From Buddleja alternifolia (lineage: Eukaryota; Streptophyta; Magnoliopsida; Lamiales; Scrophulariaceae): 64,000 nucleotides of DNA. The DNA lies in the NCBI GenBank assembly GCA_019426215.1, contig CM033394.1, positions 17,442,195 to 17,506,194 of the forward strand. The letters run 5' to 3'. How positions within the stretch are numbered: position 1 is the stretch's first letter; every line of letters starts with the position of its first letter. Under the pieces are notes generated by a model, which made no database searches, had not been told where the DNA came from, and saw nothing but the letters and a program-made list of their open reading frames with translations. Of this stretch, positions 54,432 to 64,000 are shown one piece after another. Both the position numbers and the translations under genes were made by a program.

Positions 54432-55933
54432 TGTTAGGAATTTCATGTTAGAGGTTTTGATGATGACAAGATAGGATTCAATGTGAGACCCCAAAAAAAT
54501 GTAAGTTTATGCTTTCATAGATCATTGTATAAAGCGTTTAAAAGAGTTTGTAATTTTGTTTAGGCTTGTAATTTTTATCCTCATAGATTTTAGACTAAGT
54601 CTTAGCGACTGAATTAAGAATAGAATTCTAGGTGAGTCTATTTGAGAAGAAGTTGAAGACCAGCGTCTGAAGTCAACCGAAGATGAAGATTCCGTCTTAG
54701 CGCCTGTCAAACGCTAAGAGACCGCAGTTCAGGATTCATGAATCAAGTGTTCAAATACTCGAGCGACTTAAAGAAGATTCACCTGAAATAAATCCTCAAG
54801 TCATAAAGGACTTAAATGCAATCATTCAACGGACATTTATTTCCAACGGGAAATAAATTCAAATTGCATTAAATGCCTGATAAAAGCATTAAATTTGATA
54901 AGCTACTGTGACTTTTGGACAAGCCTCCCTTTGACCAGACTGTCAGAACTTTCAAAGTTTTAGCTGCTCTCGTCCAATCGGTGCCAGCGAATTTTCAGGA
55001 ATGTCAGATTTTAGGTACAAACACGCGCTACGTGAAAGGCACGCTCCTACATGTGTCCAACGGACAGATCCCAAGAAATTGCCTATAAATACCTTACTCC
55101 AGAAAATCAAAAAGTAAGGAACAACATCAAGAATATACGAGAAATTATTGTCAAAAATCCTACGTACATTCTTTCTGAAAAAGCTTAGAGATTTCATAGC
55201 CAAAACTTTTCAAGCTTTCCATCTACATTCAAACAGTCACAAATATCTCAAACATCTTCCAAAGAAGAAATCCAAACTCCAACTGAGATATTCCAAGTTG
55301 TTTGATCTTCTTTAAAACAAACAAAACCCTAGTGATAAATCTCAACATTTCATCTGAGTGAGAAAAGTTGTTGAAAACTTTCAGGCAGCATTTCTGAGTG
55401 AGAGAAGCTTGAAGAAGACGATCTTCATTGGTGCTGAAGTCTGTGTGATCAAGGAGCCCAAGATCATTTTCATCCATTACTATTGTGTAGAAGTTTCTGT
55501 GTGATCCTTTGATAATCATCATAGTAATTTCCTCCAAGTGAAAAAGGAGAAGAAGGACGTAGCTGGGATTACATCACCCAGTGAACCTTACAAATTATTG
55601 TGTCATTTATTTTATTGTCTTATATTATTCACTTCATATTATTCTGAAAAAGACAAGTAAAATTGCAAAGCGACTAATTCAACCAAAAGAACGCTAAATA
55701 TTATTTCCGCTGTGCTAACCCTGATTAAGCGATCTAAGCGTTGCCCTACTTTGGTAAACTGCTGAAATCACTAAGTCTAAGTTAACTATTCTGAAGCGTC
55801 TGACCCAAGCGCTCAGTTTTTCCAAGCGTTCAAATTTCTAAAGTGATACGAAAGTTTTGTGAAGTCGAAAAAGACTTCAGGGTCTATTCAACCCCCCCTT
55901 CTAGACCCTTTCGTATGCCACTTGGGACCACCA
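54432..55933 (+). repeat. 5' LTR of S3
   Basis: 1502 bp, from TGTTAGGAATTTCATG to CACTTGGGACCACCA. Related copies lie at 11690-14849, 12779-14460, 22248-23993 and 52290-53396. The most conserved parts are the first 60 bp and the final block TTTCGTATGCCACTTGGG. Confidence 0.92.
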
Positions 55934-55935
55934 AG

Positions 55936-55947
55936 TGGTATCAGAGC
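55936..55947 (+). promoter_or_regulatory. Primer-binding site of S3
   Basis: TGGTATCAGAGC, two bases after the LTR; complementary to the 3' end of initiator Met tRNA. Confidence 0.93.
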
Positions 55948-56047
55948 GGTTAAAATAGAAACCTAAGCGTTTCCGAGCGTAACTGCTTGTTTAGATCCAC
56001 CTTTCTAAACTTAATCGCTTTAAATCTTTTTGTCAAAACATATCATT

Positions 56048-58264
56048 ATGGCTTTTAACAAAATGCCTAAGTTGGTAGAATCAAATTATGATTCGTGGAA
56101 ACTTAGAGCTTTCGCATACTTATGCTCATGTGATAATGAAATGTGTGATGTTATTACAGATGGCCCCATCAAAATCATGCAAGTAAGAACTCGAGCACCT
56201 GGAGCCGATGAAGCCACTCCAGATGGATATGTCGAGAAAAATAAACTAGATTGGACGCCAGATGATCGAAAAAGAGCGAATCTAGATAATGTTGGACGAA
56301 GTGCACTTTACTCAGCGTTAGGAGATAACGATGCATTGTTCAACAAGATAAAGCAATGTAAGACATCCAAAGAAATATGGGATAAATTGGCTATTGTGTG
56401 TGAAGGTTCAGCACAAATGAAGGAGAACAAGCTCTCCATAGCCATGCAAAGATTCGAGCATTTCAAAATGCAGCCCAATGAGACGCTAGAACAACTAGAC
56501 GCAAGGTTTACTTTGCTCATTACCGAGTTAGCGTCATTAGACAAGGAATTAATCAACAAGGAAATGGTCAACAAAATTTTCAGAAGTCTTCCAAGCAAGT
56601 ATTTAATTAAGACTGTTGCTATGAAAGAATCACAAACATTGGAGACACTTACCTCAGAACATGTCTTTTCAGAGTTAAAGGCATTTGAGTTCGAATTAGG
56701 TGAAGTCAGCGACACATCGACTTCAGCGATTGAATCAGGAGCTTTAATCGCTACCACCAAAAATAAGGGAAAAGCGATTATCGAGGTCAAACCGGTTGAG
56801 TCAAATGAAGAAAAGGAAATGGCCTTATTGGTAAAGAAGTTCAAGAAATTTCTACGATACGAGAAGAGAACTCCTATTGAACAGAATTCATTTCAAACTC
56901 CCCCTCCAGCACCAGCGCCTCAGTATCAAGCGCCAGTGTACTCTGCACCTCAACCAGTAGCGCCAGTTCCATACCAAGCGCCTCCATCCCCTACTCAGAA
57001 TCTCTCAATACCAGTAGTCTCAAAGCGATTGACTGCTGAACAAAAGATGAAAACTAATTTGTGTTATAATTGCAGGAAACCAGGGCACTACCAGGTAAAT
57101 TGCCCTTATCCAAATGTGTCAAAGCCCTCAAGGCAAGACTATGTGGATAGAAACCAATTCAGGAGCAACCTTCGCCAACAAGGTCTGCTAGCGGAATCTG
57201 AACCACTCTCCGCACCTGAAGAGGATTTGGAATCATCAGACGAAAGTAGTGATGATGAGCCTACAAGCGACTCAGCATTGATTTGTCTCATGGCAAGAGA
57301 TGATGAAGCGTCTGACGACTCGCTACCAGAGGTAACCAATGAATTATATCATCCTCTCTCTTATGATGAATTACTTGACAAAGTTAAAGAATATTATAAA
57401 GATTGTCAAGAGGCCGCCAAAATATATCAAAACGATCTCGCTATTATTCTGTCGCTCAAAAGTGATAAAGTAATACTCAAAGCCGAGTTGCAAGTTCAGC
57501 AACGGTGCATTGAGAAGAACAAATCACTTGAGAGTGAAGTTATTCAGTTAAAAGGCGACCTTGATATAATAATCAAAAGAGAAGCTGATTTGATCGCTAA
57601 ACTTGCTAAATCAGAGCAGCTTATCTCATCATTATCAAAAGCTTCTAGAAAGTTGGATAATGTGTCTAAGGTAACCAGATTATTTGGTGAAAGGTCCGGT
57701 TTAGGATTCAATAAATTCGGTAAACAACCAAATAAATCTAATGGTATGGCAAACAACAAAGGAAAGGGTGTTATCTTTGTTGAGAAAAGTTCACAGAGTC
57801 AAATGCTAAGTGAACCTAGCAACGATGGTACGAGGCCAAATGAGAAAGCCAAAGCTGACTCAGGCAAGGGTAAGGCTAAGGCCAATGACTCACAAAGACA
57901 AACTCATCCAAACGCTCAAAAAGTCAAGGACAAGTCTAATCACTGTGAATCAAGCGCTAAGCGTCAAGCACCAAAAGTAAAACCCAAGCCAGCGCCAAGG
58001 ACTTACCAGCGTCAATATTCAAGACAGTCAAAATCGTATCATCAATACTATGATGATTATGACTATGACTATGATTATGACTATTATTATAATCGAGGAT
58101 ATTATTACACACCCAAAAAGCACACACAGCACAATGTGAAACCCAAGAAGGCCAGTATTCCTACAATGAAGACCAGGCAAATATGGGTTCCTAAAGTTCT
58201 AATTCAAACCAAGGTTACTAACACTGAAGGACCCAAAACAACATGGGTACCTAAGAAGAATTAG
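56048..58264 (+). CDS. gag: S3 gag (large Sirevirus-type)
   Basis: About 738 residues from the ATG at 56048; the frame is open a few codons further upstream, but without an ATG. N-terminal capsid (UBN2-like, residues 1-220) includes LVESNYDSWKLRAFAYL and IFRSLPSKYLIKTV. A Pro/Gln-rich linker leads to the zinc knuckle CYNCRKPGHYQVNC (CX2CX4HX4C, from residue 339). Next come an acidic Ser/Asp/Glu segment (about 395-430), a coiled coil (about 450-545, with LESEVIQLKGDL), a Lys-rich tail with many Ser and Gln, and a Tyr/Asp-rich stretch (about 664-690). It ends WVPKKN. Long Gag proteins with coiled coils occur in Sireviruses. The frame is intact. pol follows 13 bp later in another frame. Confidence 0.88.
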   Translation: MAFNKMPKLVESNYDSWKLRAFAYLCSCDNEMCDVITDGPIKIMQVRTRAPGADEATPDGYVEKNKLDWTPDDRKRANLDNVGRSALYSALGDNDALFNKIKQCKTSKEIWDKLAIVCEGSAQMKENKLSIAMQRFEHFKMQPNETLEQLDARFTLLITELASLDKELINKEMVNKIFRSLPSKYLIKTVAMKESQTLETLTSEHVFSELKAFEFELGEVSDTSTSAIESGALIATTKNKGKAIIEVKPVESNEEKEMALLVKKFKKFLRYEKRTPIEQNSFQTPPPAPAPQYQAPVYSAPQPVAPVPYQAPPSPTQNLSIPVVSKRLTAEQKMKTNLCYNCRKPGHYQVNCPYPNVSKPSRQDYVDRNQFRSNLRQQGLLAESEPLSAPEEDLESSDESSDDEPTSDSALICLMARDDEASDDSLPEVTNELYHPLSYDELLDKVKEYYKDCQEAAKIYQNDLAIILSLKSDKVILKAELQVQQRCIEKNKSLESEVIQLKGDLDIIIKREADLIAKLAKSEQLISSLSKASRKLDNVSKVTRLFGERSGLGFNKFGKQPNKSNGMANNKGKGVIFVEKSSQSQMLSEPSNDGTRPNEKAKADSGKGKAKANDSQRQTHPNAQKVKDKSNHCESSAKRQAPKVKPKPAPRTYQRQYSRQSKSYHQYYDDYDYDYDYDYYYNRGYYYTPKKHTQHNVKPKKASIPTMKTRQIWVPKVLIQTKVTNTEGPKTTWVPKKN

Positions 58265-58277
58265 AATTATCCTTTAA

Positions 58278-59789
58278 ATGCAGGTACCTAGAGCCAGCAC
58301 CGATACTTCAGTTTGGTACTTCGATAGTGGATCGTCAAGACACATGACTGGTTCCAAGAATCTTCTAGTCTACTATCAAGCTACCAACGGTCCTCAAGTT
58401 ATATTTGGTGATAACTCAAAAGGTAAAACAAAAGGTATAGGTATCATGCATAGGGGGAACATCATGATTAGTGATGTTTATTATGTTGAGGGTCTTAAGC
58501 ATAACCAGTTAAGCATTAGTCAATTTTGTGATAAAGGCTTTGAAGTAAAATTTTCAAGCGACTTCTGCTATGTTAACGACGCTAAGACTAAGTCTACTAA
58601 ATTAAGAGGAAAAAGAACAAACAATGTGTATTTAGTAGATTGGGATTCTACAGTTGATAACAACCCCACATGCTTTGTTGCTAAAAGTCAAAATGAATTA
58701 GGTTGGTTATGGCATAGAAAAATGAATCACCTCAATTTCAAGGCAATCTCTCAGTTAATATCGCTAAATCTTGTAGAGGGATTACCTAAAGGTTCCTTTC
58801 AAAAGAATCGCTTATGTGATGCATGTCAAATGGGTAAACAAGTTAAGTCATCTTTCAAAAAGAAACCATGTCTATCTACTTCTAGAGTTCTTGAACTATT
58901 GCATTTAGATTTGTTAGGACCTATTCAAATCATGAGTGTTAGTGGCAAAAAGTACTCGCTAGTAATAGTTGATGATTTCTCTCGTTATACATGGGTAGAA
59001 TTTCTAGCAACCAAAGATGAAACCAGTGTCAAGCTCACAGCGCTAATTCGTCAATTGCAAAATTCAAAAGATCTAAAAGTGACAAGAATTAGAAGCGATA
59101 GAGGAACTGAATTTACTAACCAAGTTGTTGAGAAGTTTTGTACAGATTTAGGAATACTTCATGAGTATTCTGCTCCTAGAACACCTCAACAGAATGGAGT
59201 TGCTAAGCGACGGAACAGAACGCTTAAAGAAGCCGCAAGGACGATGTTAGCAGAGTCCAAGCTGCCTCAAAGGTTTTGGGCAGAAGCCATCAACACCGCT
59301 TGCTACACTCAGAATCGGTGTATGATTAACAAGCAACATGAGAAGACCCCATATGAGTTGTGGAAGGGACGTAAGCCTAACGTTTCATACTTTCATGTAT
59401 TTGGTTCAAAATGTTTCATTCATAACAATGGATCTCACAGCCTAAAGACATTTGATCCTAAAGCAGATGAGGGAATCTTTCTAGGCTATGCCAAGAATGG
59501 AAAGAGTTTTCGCATCTTAAATAAGATCAAATCAAAGGTTGAAGAATCCATTCATGTTGTGTTTGATGATGCTAACCAAGAACCGAGTAAGGTTAATCCT
59601 AATGATGTAGGAATTAAAGATCTCTCCCAACAAGCATCGCAAATCAACCTTAGGGATGATAGTGATGAAGAGGATGATGGGATTAATGTACTTCTCCAAA
59701 GGATGCTCGTGAGGTTAACAAAAATGATAATGTCAGAATCGCTGATGATCATGAAGAGAATGATCATCAAGAGCAGATTAGAACTGTGA
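58278..59789 (+). pseudogene. pol: S3 pol part 1: protease and integrase
   Basis: Protease active site VWYFDSGSSRHMTG at residues 12-25. The integrase zinc finger has WLWHRKMNH and CDACQMGK. The catalytic core shows ELLHLDLLGPI and RIRSDRGTEF with both Asp residues, but the third catalytic residue is lost: GVAKRRNRTL has Lys at residue 310 (codon AAG at 59205) where copia integrases have Glu. The frame is shifted by one base near 59695, so the last 30 residues are out of frame. The pol frame has a TAA at 58275, right before the ATG, so there is no simple fusion to gag. Confidence 0.85.
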
Positions 59790-61516
59790 ATGATGCAGCG
59801 TCTACGCAAGAGACAAATGAGAATCAAGCGATTAACAACCAAGAATCTCTTAACCCTTTCCAACCAGACCGTAAATGGCTTAGAGATCATCCACCAGAGC
59901 TAGTAATTGGAGATATTGAAGCACCTGTTAGAACTAGGTCCGCTACATTTAATGAGGCCATGTTCGCAAGTTTCCTATCTCAAATGGAACCAAAGAAAGT
60001 GGATGAAGCGCTTAATGATTCAAGTTGGGTAGAAGCAATGCAAGAAGAGCTCAACCAATTTGAAAGAAGTAAGGTTTGGACGCTAGTACCAAGACCAACT
60101 CACCAAGGAATTATTGGAACAAGATTGGTTTTTAGGAACAAAATGGATGAAGATGGCATTGTTATAAGAAACAAAGCTAGATTAGTCGCTCAGGGTTATT
60201 GTCTAGAAGAGGGTATTGACTTTGATGAAACGTATGCCCCTGTAGCCCGTCTTGAAGCAATTAGGATGTTCCTAGCGTTTGCCGCATTCAACAAGTTCAC
60301 AGTATACCAAATGGACGTGAAGAGTGCATTCTTGAATGGTAAACTCCAAGAAGAAGTCTATGTGGAGCAACCACCAGGATTCATCAACAACCATGGCAAA
60401 AGTATGGTCTACAAGCTGGATAAGGCACTATATGTCCTTAAACAAGCACCAAGAGCATGGTATGACACTCTCTCTATCTTCCTTATAGGTAAAGGCTTTT
60501 CAAAAGGCAGCGTTGACACAACGTTATTTAAAATTACCCATAATAAAGATATTCTCTTAGTCCAAATCTATGTTGATGATATTATATTCGGTTCTACTAA
60601 TAAGCGACTGTGTGAGAAATTTTCGAAAATGATGCAAGATCAATTTGAAATGAGCATGATGGGTGAATTAACTTTCTTCTTAGGATTACAAGTTAAGCAA
60701 CTCCCCAATGGAATATTTATAAACCAAGCTAAATATACTAGAGATATGATTAAGAAACTTGGTATGGAAAATGCATCATCTTCAAAAATTCCAATGAGCC
60801 AGACGCTTAAGTTAGATAAAGATGAAAGTGGGAAGAAAATTGATATCACTAACTATAGGGGTATTATTGGATCACTTCTTTATCTTACCGCTAGTAGACC
60901 TGATATTATGTTTTCAGTATGCATGTGTGCACGTTTTCAATCTGATCCTAAAGAATCACACTTAATTGCTACCAAGAAGATCCTTAAGTACCTAAAAGGC
61001 ACACAAAATGTGGGCTTATGGTATTCACAGGATTCTTCTTTTGAACTAATTGGTTATTCAGATGCAGATTTTGCAGGATGCAAAATAGATAGAAAAAGTA
61101 CTAGTGGTACATGTCAATTTCTAGGTGATCGACTAGTTTCATGGCATAGTAAGAAACAACAATCCATAGCGACTTCTACCGCTGAGGCAGAATATGTAGC
61201 CGCTGGAAGCTGTTGTGCACAAATCCTTTGGATGAGGCAACAACTTAGAGATTATGGAATAATTCTAAGTCCTACCCCAATCCATTGTGATAACCAAAGT
61301 GCTTTAGCTATGACCCAAAATCCTGTTCTTCATTCTCGAACCAAACACATTGACATTAGATACCATTTCTTGCGTGACCATGTTCAAAAGAAAGATATCT
61401 CCATGCACTTTATTGGAACTGACAAACAACTGGCAGATATCTTCACAAAAGCGCTCAACAAACAACGCTTTCTCACTTTGAGAAATGAATTAGGTATGAT
61501 CGATTTAAACGCTTAA
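59786..61516 (+). CDS. pol: S3 pol part 2: reverse transcriptase and RNase H
   Basis: A 576-codon frame; its true protein start is upstream of the frame change near 59695. RT blocks: [65 protein letters not shown] (usually [13 protein letters not shown]), and [12 protein letters not shown] with the YVDD pair. RNase [57 protein letters not shown], and the typical end LADIFTKAL. All key residues that I can place are present. Together with gag it would make element cDNA in a cytoplasmic particle. Confidence 0.9.
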   Translation: MNDAASTQETNENQAINNQESLNPFQPDRKWLRDHPPELVIGDIEAPVRTRSATFNEAMFASFLSQMEPKKVDEALNDSSWVEAMQEELNQFERSKVWTLVPRPTHQGIIGTRLVFRNKMDEDGIVIRNKARLVAQGYCLEEGIDFDETYAPVARLEAIRMFLAFAAFNKFTVYQMDVKSAFLNGKLQEEVYVEQPPGFINNHGKSMVYKLDKALYVLKQAPRAWYDTLSIFLIGKGFSKGSVDTTLFKITHNKDILLVQIYVDDIIFGSTNKRLCEKFSKMMQDQFEMSMMGELTFFLGLQVKQLPNGIFINQAKYTRDMIKKLGMENASSSKIPMSQTLKLDKDESGKKIDITNYRGIIGSLLYLTASRPDIMFSVCMCARFQSDPKESHLIATKKILKYLKGTQNVGLWYSQDSSFELIGYSDADFAGCKIDRKSTSGTCQFLGDRLVSWHSKKQQSIATSTAEAEYVAAGSCCAQILWMRQQLRDYGIILSPTPIHCDNQSALAMTQNPVLHSRTKHIDIRYHFLRDHVQKKDISMHFIGTDKQLADIFTKALNKQRFLTLRNELGMIDLNA

Positions 61517-61549
61517 AGCATAAAGCATCATATTTAATAGGCATATAAT

Positions 61550-61628
61550 TTAAGGGGAATCCTCTTTTTTGTTTGTGTCTAAAGCATTTATCAAAATTTG
61601 AAATGAGTCATCAACTTTAGGGGGAACT
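61550..61628 (+). promoter_or_regulatory. Two polypurine tracts after S3 pol
   Basis: TAAGGGGAA (61551) and AGGGGGAAC (61619) lie shortly after the pol stop. Sireviruses are known for conserved multiple purine tracts at this place. Confidence 0.6.
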
Positions 61629-62349
61629 CTAAAATTGTACTTACTTCAATGTATCAAGCGACTGTGATCAAAAATGACTTTCAAAATCTTAAAGCATTGA
61701 TCACTAGCTCTTATCTATTATGCATGACAAAATCAGTCTCTAATAATGTTGTCTCTCATAAATCCAAGCGATTGATTCTCTTATTGAAATATTTTATGAA
61801 AAGACTTCAGCGTTGAAAGGATTCCCACTTTAACGCTAAGTAACTCAATTTCAAAAATTCATGCATAGTTTTTATTGCTAAAGATAACGTGTGGATAAGA
61901 CCAAAAGATCAGATTTGACAACTACCCACACGTGCCTATCAAATTAAACTGACGGTTATGATTCCTATCTAAACCGAGGCGGTTCAGTGATTGCATGAGT
62001 CTGAGTAAGTGTCAGTACACTATCAGGCGCGTGCACATCACGCTGAAAATTTCAAATTTTTTCAAACCGTTTCAAATTAACCGCGGATCCGAAAAATGTT
62101 ATAGTACCCTACTTTACCACACTTTTTGACATCCGAATTTAAATGTACACGGTTCAAATTCCTTTTGTCATTAACCTCTGAACACGTGTCATTCATCTAT
62201 CAATTGAGGAGTTACTTTCACCTTCTATTTAAACTCCCCAAGACTTTTACAGAAAACCTTTATCACTTCCAATCTCTCCTACTGTTAAAGCTTTTTCTCT
62301 CCAAAGGCAAAAATCCCTGAATTTTCTCCAAAAGCTTCAACTTTCAGCA
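61629..62349. other. Non-coding interval between S3 pol and the extra ORF
   Basis: About 720 bp with no convincing ORF; a 64-codon frame at 62126-62320 has no recognisable content. Sequence just before 62350 is CT-rich (about 62270-62330). This could hold a promoter or a splice acceptor for the downstream ORF, but I cannot fix either. Confidence 0.5.
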
Positions 62350-64000
62350 ATGGCACCCAAAGTTTCAAAATCTTCCAAGAAAGTAACAAAACCAGTTACA
62401 GTTAACGCCGGATTTTTGGTTAACTGGGACTATCTCTATGATAACCAGAACTTCCCTCTTCGAACAATTCTTCCACTTGTTCAAGAATCTGGTTTGAAAG
62501 ACATGCTTACTACTACATTCAACTATTTTGAAGAAGAATCTCTCCACTTTTTCTGCAATGGTCAAATTTCTGCAGACGGAAACTCCATATCCTGCGTCTT
62601 CCCTTCTGCAAAAGAGACCTTTATCCTCACTCCTTCTCTAATTTCTTCATTACTTGGTCTGCCTAATACTGGCATTGAGGTAGAAAGTGTAAATCTCGGC
62701 GATGCTACCAAAGTATGGGACGTGATAAAGAAAGAAGATGTTCACGACGCCTATGAGCCCAACTTCAAGAAGAACGATATGAAAGGCGAATATGTCATCC
62801 TCGCTGACATATGTTCAAAGATTATTGAATGCAGAAAAAGGACGTTCGATAAAGTAACTAACATTCAATACAAGATGATGGTTGCCATCCTGACTAAGTT
62901 AAAAATTAACTGGTCTCTTTACGTGTTCAATCGCTTCAAAGCAGCGATGGCTAAGTCCGTTAATCCCAAGCCTTACGGGATTTTGCTAAGTCGTATTCTC
63001 TGCTCTAGCGGATATACGCAAGCGTCTGGGAAAAAGATCCCAGCGACCAAGTTTTATGGCAAGAAAATGATAAGCGAGCTTCTTAACCCGCGAAAACCTG
63101 GCGGAGCAGCGGTTCCAAAAGATCAGCGTGTTGTTCGCAGTGATGATGAAGATCAAGCGTCCTCGTCATCATCATCATCATCAGAAGAAGTGGTGGTCAA
63201 GCGACCTAAGAGAAAGCTCATTCTCAAAGTCGCTGAGCCATCCAAGCCCACAAAGAAGCAAAAGCCTGAACTAAAGAAGAAGAAGCCAGCACCCAAAAAG
63301 AAACAAAATATTCCTTCTCCTTCTCCCTCGCCTAAGTCTCCCTCTCCTCCTCCAGCGTTTTTCTTTTCCGTTCCTGAGGAAGAAGAGACAGCAGTGGAAG
63401 AAGAAGTACCGCTTGCACGAAGGCGTACTCTTACTCCCACTCCCGCAGTATCTTCTAGCGCTCCCACACATCCAGCGCTTAGAGAATCAGCGAGTGCTTT
63501 CGTATTTGACGCTGTTCCCGAAATCAGCTCAGATCCTCAAGAAGTTTCTCCATCGGAAAGGCTTCCCAATGTTCAGGGTAAGTATTTGCTAAGCAAATTA
63601 GTCTATCCTTTCCTCGTTAGTTTCCTAAGTCTCTAACGCTAGGATAAAAACAAAACAAATTCTTTCAGCGCCAAGTGAAGCAGATATTCATTATGTTCTC
63701 AACACGCTTGAAGAACTAAATATCCCTATTCGTGCTGATCCAATAACTTCTTTTATCCATTTAGAACCCGACGAAGAAGTTAAGGAGCCTGAGGCACTTG
63801 TCCAAGAAACAGATCAAGCGACTAAGACAGTCGATGATAGTCCTCAGGGTAAGCGATGTAGTATTTTCTTTGTAAATTTCTACGCAGTAGGAATTTTTGC
63901 TTGCTTTTCTCAATCGCTTACACGTTTCAGCTCATGACGGAGCTCATGACGAAATTCATGATGAACCAATCGCTGAAGCCCCTCCTCTCTCGGAAATTCC
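62350..64000 (+). CDS. S3 extra ORF, spliced (three exons seen, continues past the window)
   Basis: Exons 62350-63577, 63669-63848 and 63931-64000. Both introns (91 and 82 bp) have a CAGG|GTAAG donor, a CAG acceptor and phase 1, and the joined frame has no stop. A CTAAC branch-like site precedes the first acceptor. The N-terminal 250 residues form a globular region with AGFLVNWDYLYDNQNFPLRT and ILTPSLISSLLGLPNTG; the latter resembles the plant domain named putative plant transposon protein, an impression only. Then come a Ser run, a Lys-rich basic stretch, a Pro/Ser-rich segment, and acidic exons with repeated HDE motifs. No transmembrane segment or signal peptide is seen in this part, so an envelope role has no support here. 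Its location after pol matches the additional ORF of Sireviruses. Confidence 0.72.

Larger units (their letters stand above)
54432..64000 (+). mobile_element. Sirevirus-like copia element S3 (3' end outside the window)
   Basis: LTR, initiator-Met primer site, a large gag with coiled coil, pol in the copia order (protease, integrase, RT, RNase H), purine tracts after pol and a further ORF. The large Gag, repeated purine tracts and extra ORF are features of the Sirevirus (SIRE/Maximus) group of Ty1/copia. It inserted at ACTAG (54427-54431) in the Harbinger Myb gene. Only a few lesions are visible, so it is younger than C1 or G3. Confidence 0.85.

Noticed and set aside
56030..56047. Gag start at 56030
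   Set aside because: The codon there is TTG; the first ATG in frame is at 56048.
63153..63471. Minus-strand ORFs with Gly/Asp runs
   Set aside because: Shadow frames of the Ser- and Lys-rich part of the plus-strand ORF at 62350.

Overview
This window is plant nuclear DNA made almost entirely of transposable elements; I found no convincing single-copy host gene, tRNA or rRNA. The evidence is Ty1/copia and Ty3/gypsy LTR retrotransposons with plant-type primer-binding sites, a CACTA element, MULE-like and hAT-like inverted-repeat elements, and a PIF/Harbinger transposon, all in AT-rich sequence. A flowering plant, probably a eudicot, is my inference; the species cannot be named from this.

Layout. 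1-2039: minus-strand Ty3/gypsy (G1), cut by the window edge. 2157-2307: foldback MITE. 2973-9144: complete gypsy element G2 (TSD CACAT) with gag and an antisense ORF but no pol; its left LTR holds a 1.4 kb MULE-like element. 9336-11364: non-autonomous CACTA element (TSD TTA) with a 1.6 kb MULE-like element inside. 11368-17695: worn gypsy remnant G4 with two minisatellite-like tracts, a hAT-like element in its 3' LTR, and a solo LTR that is itself split by an opposite-strand solo LTR of the same family. 18267-28448: complete but heavily decayed copia element C1 (TSD GGTGG), split by another solo LTR. 29476-31306: long-TIR MULE-like element carrying a second MITE of the 2157-2307 family. 31638 to beyond the last recognisable piece at 54431: a PIF/Harbinger transposon with a DDE transposase pseudogene and a Myb-like ORF.

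The Harbinger element is the base of a nest. Gypsy G3 (34648-53473, TSD AGTGG) sits between its two genes. A Sirevirus-like copia relic S2 (45103-53396, TSD GAGTT) sits in G3's 3' LTR. Another copia element C2 (about 46166-52289) sits in S2. A younger Sirevirus-like element S3 (54432 to the window end) sits in the Harbinger Myb ORF.

S3 is the best preserved element: LTR, initiator-Met tRNA primer site, gag, pol and a further ORF starting at 62350. That ORF can be followed in frame across two GT-AG introns to the end of the window and is the most interesting coding feature here. Nearly all other coding regions are pseudogenes with identifiable lesions (lost integrase glutamate, missing protease or integrase cores, premature stops). 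The recurring structural themes are additional ORFs outside gag-pol (antisense in G2 and G3, sense in S2 and S3), tandem arrays inside gypsy elements, and exact target-site duplications that allow the insertion order to be read.
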